NCBI GenBank assembly: GCA_900752905.1
Contig: CAADWX010000019.1
Span: 1 to 64,000 of the forward strand
Reading direction: 5' to 3'
From: Bacilli bacterium
GTDB taxonomy: Bacteria > Bacillota_I > Bacilli_A > RF39 > UBA660
Length of the DNA: 64,000 bases
Shown: piece by piece, positions 56,740 through 64,000 of the stretch
Position numbering within the stretch: the stretch's first letter is position 1
How the letters are laid out: every line of letters starts with the position of its first letter
Program-made: the position numbers and the translations under genes
The notes under the pieces: generated by a model
Told to the model about the DNA's origin: nothing
The model's input: only the letters and a program-made list of their open reading frames with translations
Database searches by the model: none

Positions 56740-57654
56740 ATGATGAATTTAATAATAGGAAGTCATGTTTCTTATAAAAAGAATGATCAATTAGTTGGAA
56801 GTGTTAAAGAAGCTATTAGTTATGGTGCTAATACATTTATGTTTTATACAGGAGCTCCTCAAAATACAAGAAGAGATTCTATAGATATGAATTTGGTAGA
56901 GGAAGCAAAAAGATTAATGAGTGAAAATAATATTGATATTAATAATGTAATTATTCATGCTCCATATATTGTTAATTTAGCTAATGAAAATAATTTTGAG
57001 TTTTCTATAAATTTTTTAAAACAAGAAATTGAAAGAGCTCATATTTTGGGTATTAAAAAAGTTGTTTTACATCCTGGAAGTCATGTTGGACTTGGTAGTG
57101 AAAAGGGAATAGAAAATATTGCTTCAGCGCTTAATCAAGTACTAAAGAGTGATAATGATGTAATAATTTGTCTTGAAACTATGGCTGGTAAAGGTAGTGA
57201 ATGTGGTAGAACTTTTGAAGAAATAAAATCTATTATTGATAGAGTTGATAATAAAGAATTAATAGGTGTATGTTTAGATACTTGTCATATTAATGATGCT
57301 GGATATGATTTAAATGATTTTGATAGTGTAATAGAAGAGTTTGATAAAATAATAGGAATAGATAAATTATATTGTGTTCATGTTAATGATAGTAAAAATT
57401 CTATTGGTTCACATAAAGATAGACATGAAAATATAGGATATGGTACTATTGGCTTTGAGAATTTAATTAAAGTTTTATATAATGAAAAATTAGAAAATAT
57501 TCCAAAAATACTTGAAACTCCATATATAGTGGATTCTATATCTGATAAAAAAACTTATCCACCATATAAACAAGAAATTGAAATGATAAGAAGTAAAAAA
57601 TTTAATTCTAATTTATTAGAAGACGTAAGAGAATATTATAAAAAGAAGATTTGA
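56740..57654 (+). CDS. nfo: Endonuclease IV (AP endonuclease)
   Basis: 304 residues. The metal ligands are visible in GSHVSY, HAPY, LHPGSHVG, CLETM, CLDTCHINDAGYD, VHVNDSK, GSHKDRHENIG and LETP. It cuts DNA at abasic sites in base excision repair. RBS GGTGATG. A DUF2624-like gene lies convergent next to it, as yqfT lies by yqfS in Bacillus. Confidence 0.97.
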   Translation: MMNLIIGSHVSYKKNDQLVGSVKEAISYGANTFMFYTGAPQNTRRDSIDMNLVEEAKRLMSENNIDINNVIIHAPYIVNLANENNFEFSINFLKQEIERAHILGIKKVVLHPGSHVGLGSEKGIENIASALNQVLKSDNDVIICLETMAGKGSECGRTFEEIKSIIDRVDNKELIGVCLDTCHINDAGYDLNDFDSVIEEFDKIIGIDKLYCVHVNDSKNSIGSHKDRHENIGYGTIGFENLIKVLYNEKLENIPKILETPYIVDSISDKKTYPPYKQEIEMIRSKKFNSNLLEDVREYYKKKI

Positions 57655-57666
57655 TCTTCTTTTTTT
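57643..57666. terminator. Terminator of nfo overlapping its stop codon
   Basis: AAGAAGAT (57,643) pairs with ATCTTCTT (57,654), loop TTG, then a T tract; it also serves the convergent gene. Confidence 0.85.
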
Positions 57667-57928
57667 ATAGATAACTTTTATATTTTTCTTTATATTTAAT
57701 TATTAATTTTTCGGCTATTTTATAACTTTTTGGTTTTAATATATTTTTAATTTTATTTAGAGTAACAGATGTATCATTAAAACACATTTCATACCAATTT
57801 TCTTTTATATATGTATAAACTATTTCTAATTCATCATCATCTATTGTTATATTATTTTTTATACAATAATTTTTTATATCATTTTTATTCATTTTAGAAA
57901 TATAAAATTTAAGATATTTTTCTATCAA
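57665..57928 (-). CDS. DUF2624-like (YqfT-like) small protein
   Basis: 87 residues, soluble and helical: SKMNKNDIKNYCIKNNITID, then a TYIKENW segment and a lysine-rich tail. The size and position beside nfo suggest the DUF2624 family of Bacilli, but the sequence match is only suggestive. The start is TTG 57,928 after TAGGTGATA; the longer frame to 58,030 would include the neighbour's promoter. Confidence 0.6.
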   Translation of the reverse strand: MIEKYLKFYISKMNKNDIKNYCIKNNITIDDDELEIVYTYIKENWYEMCFNDTSVTLNKIKNILKPKSYKIAEKLIIKYKEKYKSYL

Positions 57929-58006
57929 ATTATCACCTAATAAATAATATGCAAATATTTTAGAATAATGTTTTTTATTTGTTTTAAAATAAAAATAGGT
58001 GATAAT

Positions 58007-60004
58007 ATGGAAGAATATAGAAATAATCAAATTAATAATAGATTAAAATTCTTTATATGTATTACTTTAATATTTTTTTCTATATTATTACTTAGACTTT
58101 TCTATGTACAAGTTATAAATAACAAATATTATAAAGAAATATTAAAAGAAAAAACTGATGTTTTAATATATGGTTCTACTGCTCCACGTGGTAGAATTTA
58201 TGATAGAAATGGTAAATTAATTGTAGATAATGAACCTAATAAGGTAATATTTTATAAAAAGTGTGGTCTTAGTACTAAAGAAGAAATTGAGCTTTCTTAT
58301 AAATTAGGTGAAGTTTTAGATATGGATATAAAAAAGGTAGATAAAAATATGCTTGTTAATTTTTATTTAAAAAAATATATGGAAAATATAAATAATAGAT
58401 TAACCAAATATGAAATTGATAATTATAAAAGAAGAAAAATAACAGCAAGTGAACTTGATATTTTAAAAAAATCTAAAATAACGGATGAAGAGATAGATGG
58501 AATGTCTGATATTGATAAAAAGGCTGCATATATTTATTATATTATGAATAAAGGATATTCTAAAGATGAAAAGATAATTAAAGATGAGAATGTTAGTGAG
58601 GAAGAATACGCTACTATAGCGTCATTAAAGTTAAAAGGAGTAGATGTTAAATTAAGTTGGAGAAGGGAATATTTATATGATGATATTTTTAGATCAATAA
58701 TAGGGACAATAGGAAATATTGAACAAGAAAATAAAGATTATTATTTAAATAAAGGTTATACTTTATCTGATATTGTTGGTACTAGTTACTTAGAATATAT
58801 GTATGATGATTATTTAAAGGGAGAAAAAAATGTTTATAAATATATTGATTCCGATTTAGTTTTGGTTAAAGAAGGTAAAAGAGGAAATGATTTATACTTA
58901 ACTATCGATATAGAACTTCAAAAAAAGATAGAGAATATAATTATAGATGAACTTTATAAAACAAAAGATGAACCAAATACAAGGTTTTATAATAGATCAT
59001 TTGTTGTAGTAAGTGATCCAAATACAGGAGAAGTACTTGCTATGGCAGGTAAACAAATTGTAAATACTAATGGAACTTATAGAATTTTAGATTATACTCC
59101 AGGTGTATTTTCTACATCGGCAACTGTTGGTTCTGTTGTAAAAGGAGCATCACATATAGTTGGATATAATACTGGTGCGCTTAAAATAGGAGAAGTTAGA
59201 AATGATATATGTGTTAAATTAGCAGGAGCTAATTTAAAATGTTCTTGGAAACAATTAGGTACAGTTAATGATATTACTGCACTTGCTCAATCATCTAATA
59301 CTTATCAATTTTATACAGCTATGAAGGTTGCCGGATATAATTATGTATATAATGGGGCATTTAAAATAAATACAGATGCTTTTAATATATATAGAAATAC
59401 TTTTAAAGAGTTTGGACTTGGTGTTAAAACTGAAATAGATTTACCTAATGAAAGTACTGGGTTTAGAGGTACAGATGATAAAAATGGTTTATTACTTGAT
59501 TTTTCAATTGGTCAATACGATACTTATACAGCTTTGCAGTTAAATCAGTATATATCTACTATCGCAAATGGTGGAAATAGAATGAAATTACAACTTTTAA
59601 AAAGTGTTAAAAGTAGTACAACAGGTGAAAATATATTTGAATATAATCCTATTATTTTGAATAAAATTAATACGAAGCAAGAATATTTAGATAGAGTTAA
59701 AAATGGTTTTAGAGCTGTTACAACATATGGAACAGGATATGGATATGTAAATGATTCTTATAATGCAGCTGGTAAAACAGGTACAAGTCAAAGTTTTGTT
59801 GATAGTGATAATGATGGAAAGATAGATCATGAAACAATTTCATATACCTTTGTTGGATATGCTCCATATGATAATCCACGTGTTGCTTTTTCTGTTATTT
59901 CTCCTGATGTATATGATGTAAATTCTATAAGTGAATATAAATCTAGAGTAAATAAAAGGATAGTTAGAAGAATTACAGATGCTTATTTTGAATTAAATTA
60001 TTGA
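58007..60004 (+). CDS. Penicillin-binding protein (class B, PBP2/FtsI-like transpeptidase)
   Basis: 665 residues. A membrane anchor (about 15-37), dimerisation domain starting APRGRIYDRNGKLIVDN, and a transpeptidase domain with SVVK near residue 391 (SxxK), SSN near 430 and KTGTSQS near 587. It cross-links peptidoglycan, so the cell has a wall. No PASTA domains follow. Start ATG 58,007 after TAGGTGATA. Not in a cell-division cluster, so elongation or division cannot be assigned. Confidence 0.93.
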   Translation: MEEYRNNQINNRLKFFICITLIFFSILLLRLFYVQVINNKYYKEILKEKTDVLIYGSTAPRGRIYDRNGKLIVDNEPNKVIFYKKCGLSTKEEIELSYKLGEVLDMDIKKVDKNMLVNFYLKKYMENINNRLTKYEIDNYKRRKITASELDILKKSKITDEEIDGMSDIDKKAAYIYYIMNKGYSKDEKIIKDENVSEEEYATIASLKLKGVDVKLSWRREYLYDDIFRSIIGTIGNIEQENKDYYLNKGYTLSDIVGTSYLEYMYDDYLKGEKNVYKYIDSDLVLVKEGKRGNDLYLTIDIELQKKIENIIIDELYKTKDEPNTRFYNRSFVVVSDPNTGEVLAMAGKQIVNTNGTYRILDYTPGVFSTSATVGSVVKGASHIVGYNTGALKIGEVRNDICVKLAGANLKCSWKQLGTVNDITALAQSSNTYQFYTAMKVAGYNYVYNGAFKINTDAFNIYRNTFKEFGLGVKTEIDLPNESTGFRGTDDKNGLLLDFSIGQYDTYTALQLNQYISTIANGGNRMKLQLLKSVKSSTTGENIFEYNPIILNKINTKQEYLDRVKNGFRAVTTYGTGYGYVNDSYNAAGKTGTSQSFVDSDNDGKIDHETISYTFVGYAPYDNPRVAFSVISPDVYDVNSISEYKSRVNKRIVRRITDAYFELNY

Positions 60005-60082
60005 TTTTGTTAAAAAAAAGTTGAAATTTTAAGAATATTTGATATAATGGTACTAGTGTTTTTATGCAAAGGAGGAAATATC

Positions 60083-60250
60083 ATGGCAAAAAAAGGAGAA
60101 GCTAGAGAATTAGTTACTTTAAAATGTAGTGAATGTGGTGAAAAAAATTATCGTGTTGAAAAAAATAAAAAAAATACTACTGAACGTTTAGATTTAAATA
60201 AGCATTGTCCAAAATGTAGAAAACATACAGCTCACAAAGAAGAAAAATAG
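60083..60250 (+). CDS. rpmG: 50S ribosomal protein L33, zinc-binding type
   Basis: 55 residues. CSEC and CPKC form the zinc ribbon (the C+ form); the [12 protein letters not shown] end is typical. The start ATG 60,083 follows AAAGGAGGA. The gene stands alone, with TATAAT near 60,044. Confidence 0.96.
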   Translation: MAKKGEARELVTLKCSECGEKNYRVEKNKKNTTERLDLNKHCPKCRKHTAHKEEK

Positions 60251-60281
60251 TATGTAATTAATATATATAAAAATTAAAACT

Positions 60282-60305
60282 AAATAAGGTTAATCCTTAT
60301 TTTTT
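60282..60305 (+). terminator. Terminator of rpmG
   Basis: AAATAAGG (60,282) pairs with CCTTATTT (60,295), then T. Confidence 0.75.
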
Positions 60306-60324
60306 AATAAAAGGAGGTTTATTT

Positions 60325-60882
60325 ATGATAAATGTAAATGATTTAAAAATTGGTATGACTATAGAAATGGATGGAAATATCTATACTGTTTTAGATTTAG
60401 GTCATGTAAAACCAGGTAAAGGAGCTGCATTCGTTACAGCTAAGTTAAAAAATTTAAGAACTGGATCTATAGTAGAAGAAAGATTTAATTCTGGTATAAA
60501 AGTAGAAACTGCTAGAATTGAAAAAAGAGATATGCAATATCTTTATAATACTGGTGATTCTTATGTATTTATGAATATGGAAACATATGAACAATTAGAA
60601 TTAACTGCTGATCAAGTTGGATCAAATAAAGATTTCTTAATTGAAAATTTAATGGTTAATATTATTCAATACCAAGGTGAATTACTTGGAATTAATTTAC
60701 CAGATAAGATTGAACTTACAGTAACAGAAACTGAACCAGCAATTAAAGGTAATACAACTAATAATGCTTTAAAAGATGCAGTACTTGAAACTGGTTTAAA
60801 AGTTAGAGTACCACTTTTTGTTGAACAAGGTGAAAAAATAATTGTTTCAACAGCAGATGGAAAATATTCATCAAGAGCTTAA
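60325..60882 (+). CDS. efp: Translation elongation factor P
   Basis: 185 residues, exact family length. KOW-like domain with HVKPGKGAAFV (Lys near residue 32 at the tip), two OB-fold domains and the C-terminal VPLFVEQGEKIIVSTADGKY signature. It helps ribosomes through proline runs, such as the PDVPDVP linker of the sortase downstream. RBS AAGGAGG. Confidence 0.97.
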   Translation: MINVNDLKIGMTIEMDGNIYTVLDLGHVKPGKGAAFVTAKLKNLRTGSIVEERFNSGIKVETARIEKRDMQYLYNTGDSYVFMNMETYEQLELTADQVGSNKDFLIENLMVNIIQYQGELLGINLPDKIELTVTETEPAIKGNTTNNALKDAVLETGLKVRVPLFVEQGEKIIVSTADGKYSSRA

Positions 60883-60897
60883 TATAAGCTCTTTTTT
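60873..60897 (+). terminator. Terminator of efp overlapping its stop codon
   Basis: AAGAGCTTA (60,873) pairs with TAAGCTCTT (60,885), then TTTTTT. Confidence 0.85.
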
Positions 60898-60998
60898 ATT
60901 TACATTCTAATATGTAAAGTTAATTTAATTTTACGTTTATTACTTGATATATAAATAATACTTTGTTATTATCGGTATAGAAGGTAGGAGAAAAGTTT

Positions 60999-61760
60999 AT
61001 GAAGAAAAAAATATGTTTATTATTAAGTTGTATGTTGTGTGTAATGGGAATTAGTAATGTTAGTGCCTATGAGGGCTGGACAAAAATTGTTGAGTTTCCT
61101 AAGCAGATTTCATCTACAGAAAACAGTTATGTAACAATTCCTGATAGTATTTATGGCTTTAAGATAACTAATGTTTATTATCAACAAGTTGAATTGTCTA
61201 AAGAAGATTATGATGAAATTATTAAATTAAACAAGTCTATAGAAGCTTGTAGTGAAGCAAGTCAAAAATATTATGATTATCAGTTTACAGAAGATAAGAC
61301 TCTTACGCTTGATGAAAAATTAGATGAATTAGGGAAGATTAAAGATGAAAAGTGTAAATCAAATAATTCTGATTTTACAACTGTAGAAGAACTTATTCCA
61401 AAGTATGTTTTAAAAAATTGGGTTGAAACAAAAAAGGAAACAATTGATGGAAAAAGTAAATATCAAATAAGTTCTGGTAGTTATAGTTATGGCGTTTATT
61501 ATGTTAAATTAATTACCGCAGAAGGTTATGTTTATTATAATTATACTTTATATAGTTCAACAACTACAAAAGAAACTACAACAGAAACAGAAGTAAAAAC
61601 TGATACAAAAACTGAAACAACTACAGAAGTAAAAGAAAATACTGTAAAAAATCCAAAGACTGGAATGAATAATGCTTATTTAGTATTACCAGTTGTAGCT
61701 GGTGTTGGTGTTTTAGCATTTTTAGTATCTAGAAGAAAAAATAAATTCCCACAAGCATAA
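60999..61760 (+). CDS. Secreted surface protein with an NPKTG sorting signal
   Basis: 253 residues. Signal peptide (MKKKICLLLSCMLCVMGISN, cut near VSA), an outside domain of about 170 residues, a Thr-rich low-complexity stretch (TTKETTTETEVKTDTKTETT), then NPKTG, a hydrophobic helix and an RRKNK tail. This is a cell-wall sorting signal, NPKTG type. The sortase gene follows directly and is the likely partner. RBS AGGAG. Confidence 0.85.
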   Translation: MKKKICLLLSCMLCVMGISNVSAYEGWTKIVEFPKQISSTENSYVTIPDSIYGFKITNVYYQQVELSKEDYDEIIKLNKSIEACSEASQKYYDYQFTEDKTLTLDEKLDELGKIKDEKCKSNNSDFTTVEELIPKYVLKNWVETKKETIDGKSKYQISSGSYSYGVYYVKLITAEGYVYYNYTLYSSTTTKETTTETEVKTDTKTETTTEVKENTVKNPKTGMNNAYLVLPVVAGVGVLAFLVSRRKNKFPQA

Positions 61761-61784
61761 AGCTTTCTTTTGAAAGCTTTTTTT
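61759..61784 (+). terminator. Terminator between the surface protein and sortase genes
   Basis: AAAGCTTTC (61,759) pairs with GAAAGCTTT (61,772), then T tract. Read-through would be needed for co-expression. Confidence 0.8.
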
Positions 61785-61793
61785 GAAAGGATG

Positions 61794-63398
61794 ATGGATA
61801 TTAAAAAATTAGTAATAAATATTATTGATGAATCTATTGTTTTTAATTCTGAATATGGTTATGGTGTTGAAAAGGATTTAAATAATACTAATATTATAGA
61901 TATAAATAATGCTAAATTCAGTGAAGAATATATACGTGATAATTTAGCTTTAATAAGGAGTTATATTAATTTTTTAGCTACTAAGTTTAATATATCTAAG
62001 GTAATAATAAAGGATATTGATATTGTTGATTTATCTCTTGATTTAATTTTATATGTAGAAGTTATAACTGATTTATGTTTTTATTTTGATACTTCTATTA
62101 ATTACTCTATTTCATTTAAATTACTAGAAAATAAAAATTTAAAAAGAATAGAATGCTATAGTATGCCAGAGGTTATGTTAGATAAATTTGAAGATGGTGT
62201 TGTTGAAGTTAGAAATAATATTTTTTATGTTAGTCAGTTTATATCTGATAATAAATTAACTACTTTACCTAAAATTATTTCTAAAGAAAGAGTAGTTATT
62301 AATAATAATATAATTGATAATGATAAATTGGATATTGAATATTTTTTTAAAGTAAATAGAAATTTAAAAAGAGTTGATATAAAGAAATATAGTAATAAGG
62401 ATTTATTATATATTTTAAAATTAATAAAAGAATATGATAAAGAAAATATAAAAATATATATATATGAGAATAAATATACAACTGATAATATTTTAAAAGA
62501 TATAGATAAAATTAAAAAATATGAGAAAAAATATAATGTAAAGATAGTTATTATTTATTCTAAAGAATATAAAGAAAAAAATGGTTTAAAACAAATTAAT
62601 TATTTACTTTTAAATACTATAATTTTATTTGTTATATTATTTTGTTTACTTTTATTTTTTATGATAAAATCTAGAAATAAAAAAGATGATGAGAGTTTAG
62701 ATAAAAATATAGAGAGTATTAATAATGTAATAGAAGATATTGATAATAGCTATGACTATGAAGAAACTGATGTGGAAGAAGAACCAATTGAAGTTCCTGA
62801 TGTTCCTGATGTTCCTGTTAAAAATAATCCATATACTACTAAGTATGAGAATATATATCAGAAGTTATTGGAGTTAAATAGCGATACTGTTGGGTGGTTA
62901 GAAGTTAAGAATACGAATGTAAATTATCCTGTTGTAAAATCCAATGATAATGATTATTATTTATATCATGCATTTGATAAATCATCTAATAGAGGTGGAT
63001 GGATATTTTTAGATTATAGAAATAATGTTGATTCAAATGATAAAAATTATATTATTTACGGTCATTCTATGAGTAATGGTACTATGTTTGGAACATTAAA
63101 AAATGTAATTAATGAGTCTTGGTATTCTAATTCTTCTAATTTAATTATCAATTTTAGTATTAAGGGTGTTAATTACAAGTATCAAATATTTTCTATATAT
63201 GTAATTGATAATACTGATGATTATTTGATTACTAATTTTTCATCAAATGATAGTTTTATTAGTTATATAAATAAATCCAAAGAAAGAAGTATAAAAGATT
63301 TTAATGTTGATGTAACAGAGAATGATTCTATTGTTACTTTATCTACATGTTATACTACTTCAGCGCAAAGATTAGTAATACAAGCAAAAAGAATTTAA
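61794..63398 (+). CDS. Class B-type sortase with a large N-terminal domain
   Basis: 534 residues. Residues 1-265 are an unrecognised, Asn/Ile/Lys-rich cytoplasmic domain. A membrane helix follows (about 270-292), then an acidic linker with PDVPDVP and a sortase domain (about 345-534). The catalytic residues are His in IIYGHSM, Cys in TLSTCYT and Arg in QRLVIQ. Sortases anchor surface proteins to the wall. The start is uncertain between ATG 61,791 and 61,794, both close to GAAAGG. Confidence 0.88.
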   Translation: MDIKKLVINIIDESIVFNSEYGYGVEKDLNNTNIIDINNAKFSEEYIRDNLALIRSYINFLATKFNISKVIIKDIDIVDLSLDLILYVEVITDLCFYFDTSINYSISFKLLENKNLKRIECYSMPEVMLDKFEDGVVEVRNNIFYVSQFISDNKLTTLPKIISKERVVINNNIIDNDKLDIEYFFKVNRNLKRVDIKKYSNKDLLYILKLIKEYDKENIKIYIYENKYTTDNILKDIDKIKKYEKKYNVKIVIIYSKEYKEKNGLKQINYLLLNTIILFVILFCLLLFFMIKSRNKKDDESLDKNIESINNVIEDIDNSYDYEETDVEEEPIEVPDVPDVPVKNNPYTTKYENIYQKLLELNSDTVGWLEVKNTNVNYPVVKSNDNDYYLYHAFDKSSNRGGWIFLDYRNNVDSNDKNYIIYGHSMSNGTMFGTLKNVINESWYSNSSNLIINFSIKGVNYKYQIFSIYVIDNTDDYLITNFSSNDSFISYINKSKERSIKDFNVDVTENDSIVTLSTCYTTSAQRLVIQAKRI

Positions 63399-63413
63399 AA
63401 AATTCTTTTTTTT
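63386..63413 (+). terminator. Terminator of the sortase gene overlapping its stop codon
   Basis: AAAAAGAATTT (63,386) pairs with AAATTCTTTTT (63,400), with a T tract. GTTATAAT follows. Confidence 0.8.
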
Positions 63414-63456
63414 ATGTTATAATTGAAATGTAGTAGATTAGGTAAGGAGTGATAAT

Positions 63457-64000
63457 ATGAGATGTGGAAGATGTAATTCTATAATAAATGAAAATGATTT
63501 ATTTTGTTCTGAATGTGGTTCATCTGTACAAGAATTGAAAAATAATAATTTGTTAATTAATGACATACCAGTACAAAATGTTAATCAAACTACTATACAA
63601 CAACCAGTACAACAACCAGTACAACAACCAGTACAACAACCTGTACAACAACCAGTTCAACAACCAGTTCAACAACCAATGTATAATCAACAAATGAATA
63701 TTAAAAAGAAAGGTAGCAAAGCAATAATATTTATTATTATTGGAGCAGTTTTATTAATAACTTGTTTTGTTTTGGCTTTTGTATTATTAATTAATAAAAA
63801 GCCTAAAGATGTATTCTCAAAAGCAATTGATAATGTTGAGAAATCTCTAGTAAGTTCTTTAAATACTGATTATGATACAATGAGTTCTAATTTATATTTT
63901 AAAACTGATGTCTCTGTTGATGATGAAGAAAATAATGCTATGTTTCAAGTATTGAATAAAATAGGTATTGATTTAACTTATGAAATAGATAATAAAAATA
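63457..64000 (+). CDS. Zinc-ribbon membrane protein with Gln-Pro-Val repeats (partial)
   Basis: 181 codons visible, running off the right edge. The N-terminal zinc ribbon is CGRCNSI...CSECGSS. A linker with six QPVQ repeats follows (residues about 49-72), then one membrane helix (about 88-110) and the start of an outside domain. Zinc-ribbon plus membrane-helix proteins are common in Bacillota; their role is unknown. RBS AAGGAGTG. Confidence 0.85.
   Translation, partial: MRCGRCNSIINENDLFCSECGSSVQELKNNNLLINDIPVQNVNQTTIQQPVQQPVQQPVQQPVQQPVQQPVQQPMYNQQMNIKKKGSKAIIFIIIGAVLLITCFVLAFVLLINKKPKDVFSKAIDNVEKSLVSSLNTDYDTMSSNLYFKTDVSVDDEENNAMFQVLNKIGIDLTYEIDNKN
63601..63672 (+). repeat. Six in-frame 12-base repeats
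   Basis: CAACCAGTACAA and near-identical variants in tandem encode QPVQ. The number of units may vary between strains. Confidence 0.9.

Overview
This is an AT-rich (by eye about three quarters A+T) chromosomal window from a Gram-positive, low-GC Bacillota bacterium, probably a gut lineage of the RF39/Erysipelotrichales-like Bacilli. The reasons are PolC and DnaE polymerases together, a class B sortase with an NPKTG surface protein, a TIGR04086 membrane protein, a DUF2624-like gene beside endonuclease IV, and TGA used as a stop codon, which rules out the Mycoplasma code. The lineage is inferred from gene content only.

The window has two halves. Positions 1-24,700 are an accessory region with loosely packed genes, many broken genes and repeats. 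It ends at a tRNA-Gly(UCC) gene (24,629-24,702, minus strand). Copies of the tRNA 3' end (TGGAGC on the plus strand) recur at about 9,880, 12,078, 14,388, 16,360, 19,068, 21,535 and 24,629, with a decayed copy near 8,450. The spacing is 2.0-3.1 kb. The flanks of these sites fall into matched end types, so the region reads as a tandem array of small integrated elements. Each element has plus-strand cargo on the left and a short minus-strand module on the right. Type I elements carry a TnpV-like gene, a 77-residue protein gene and a repeated structured RNA (three copies). Type II elements carry a different 89-residue protein gene, recombinase debris or a second structured RNA (two copies in the window). 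Cargo includes a radical SAM enzyme with a thymine-hypermodification-type protein, a class I amidotransferase, a metallopeptidase, a GNAT/beta-lactamase-like pair, membrane-anchored XRE regulators and a YhcG/DUF1016 nuclease. Left of the array (1.6-11 kb) is a set of nucleotide-handling genes: two HD proteins, a deoxynucleotidase-nucleoside hydrolase fusion, a Nudix protein, a HAD protein and MFS and MATE exporters. Fragments of the same families lie at 10.5-11.2 kb.

Positions 24,846-64,000 are ordinary chromosome, densely packed and mostly on the plus strand. They hold a GGDEF sensor, YihY, L28, DnaE, DNA polymerase IV, an HD-GYP-like protein, Tex, an FtsX-type ABC exporter with two ATPases, PolC, a membrane XRE protein, a pseudopilin, a GDSL hydrolase, DusB, RDD, acetate kinase, a DHH phosphoesterase, Tgt, a metallophosphoesterase, DUF421, endonuclease IV, a penicillin-binding protein, L33, EF-P, an NPKTG surface protein, a sortase and a zinc-ribbon membrane protein. 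Many junctions are very compact: a hairpin built on the stop codon, a T-tract, a TATAAT box at once after it, then a GGTGAT ribosome binding site.

The strongest leads are the tRNA-Gly element array with two end types, the two repeated RNAs whose helices are kept while their bases change, the radical SAM/thymine-modification pair, and a run of nine G between the -35 and -10 boxes of the pseudopilin gene, which suggests a phase-variable promoter.
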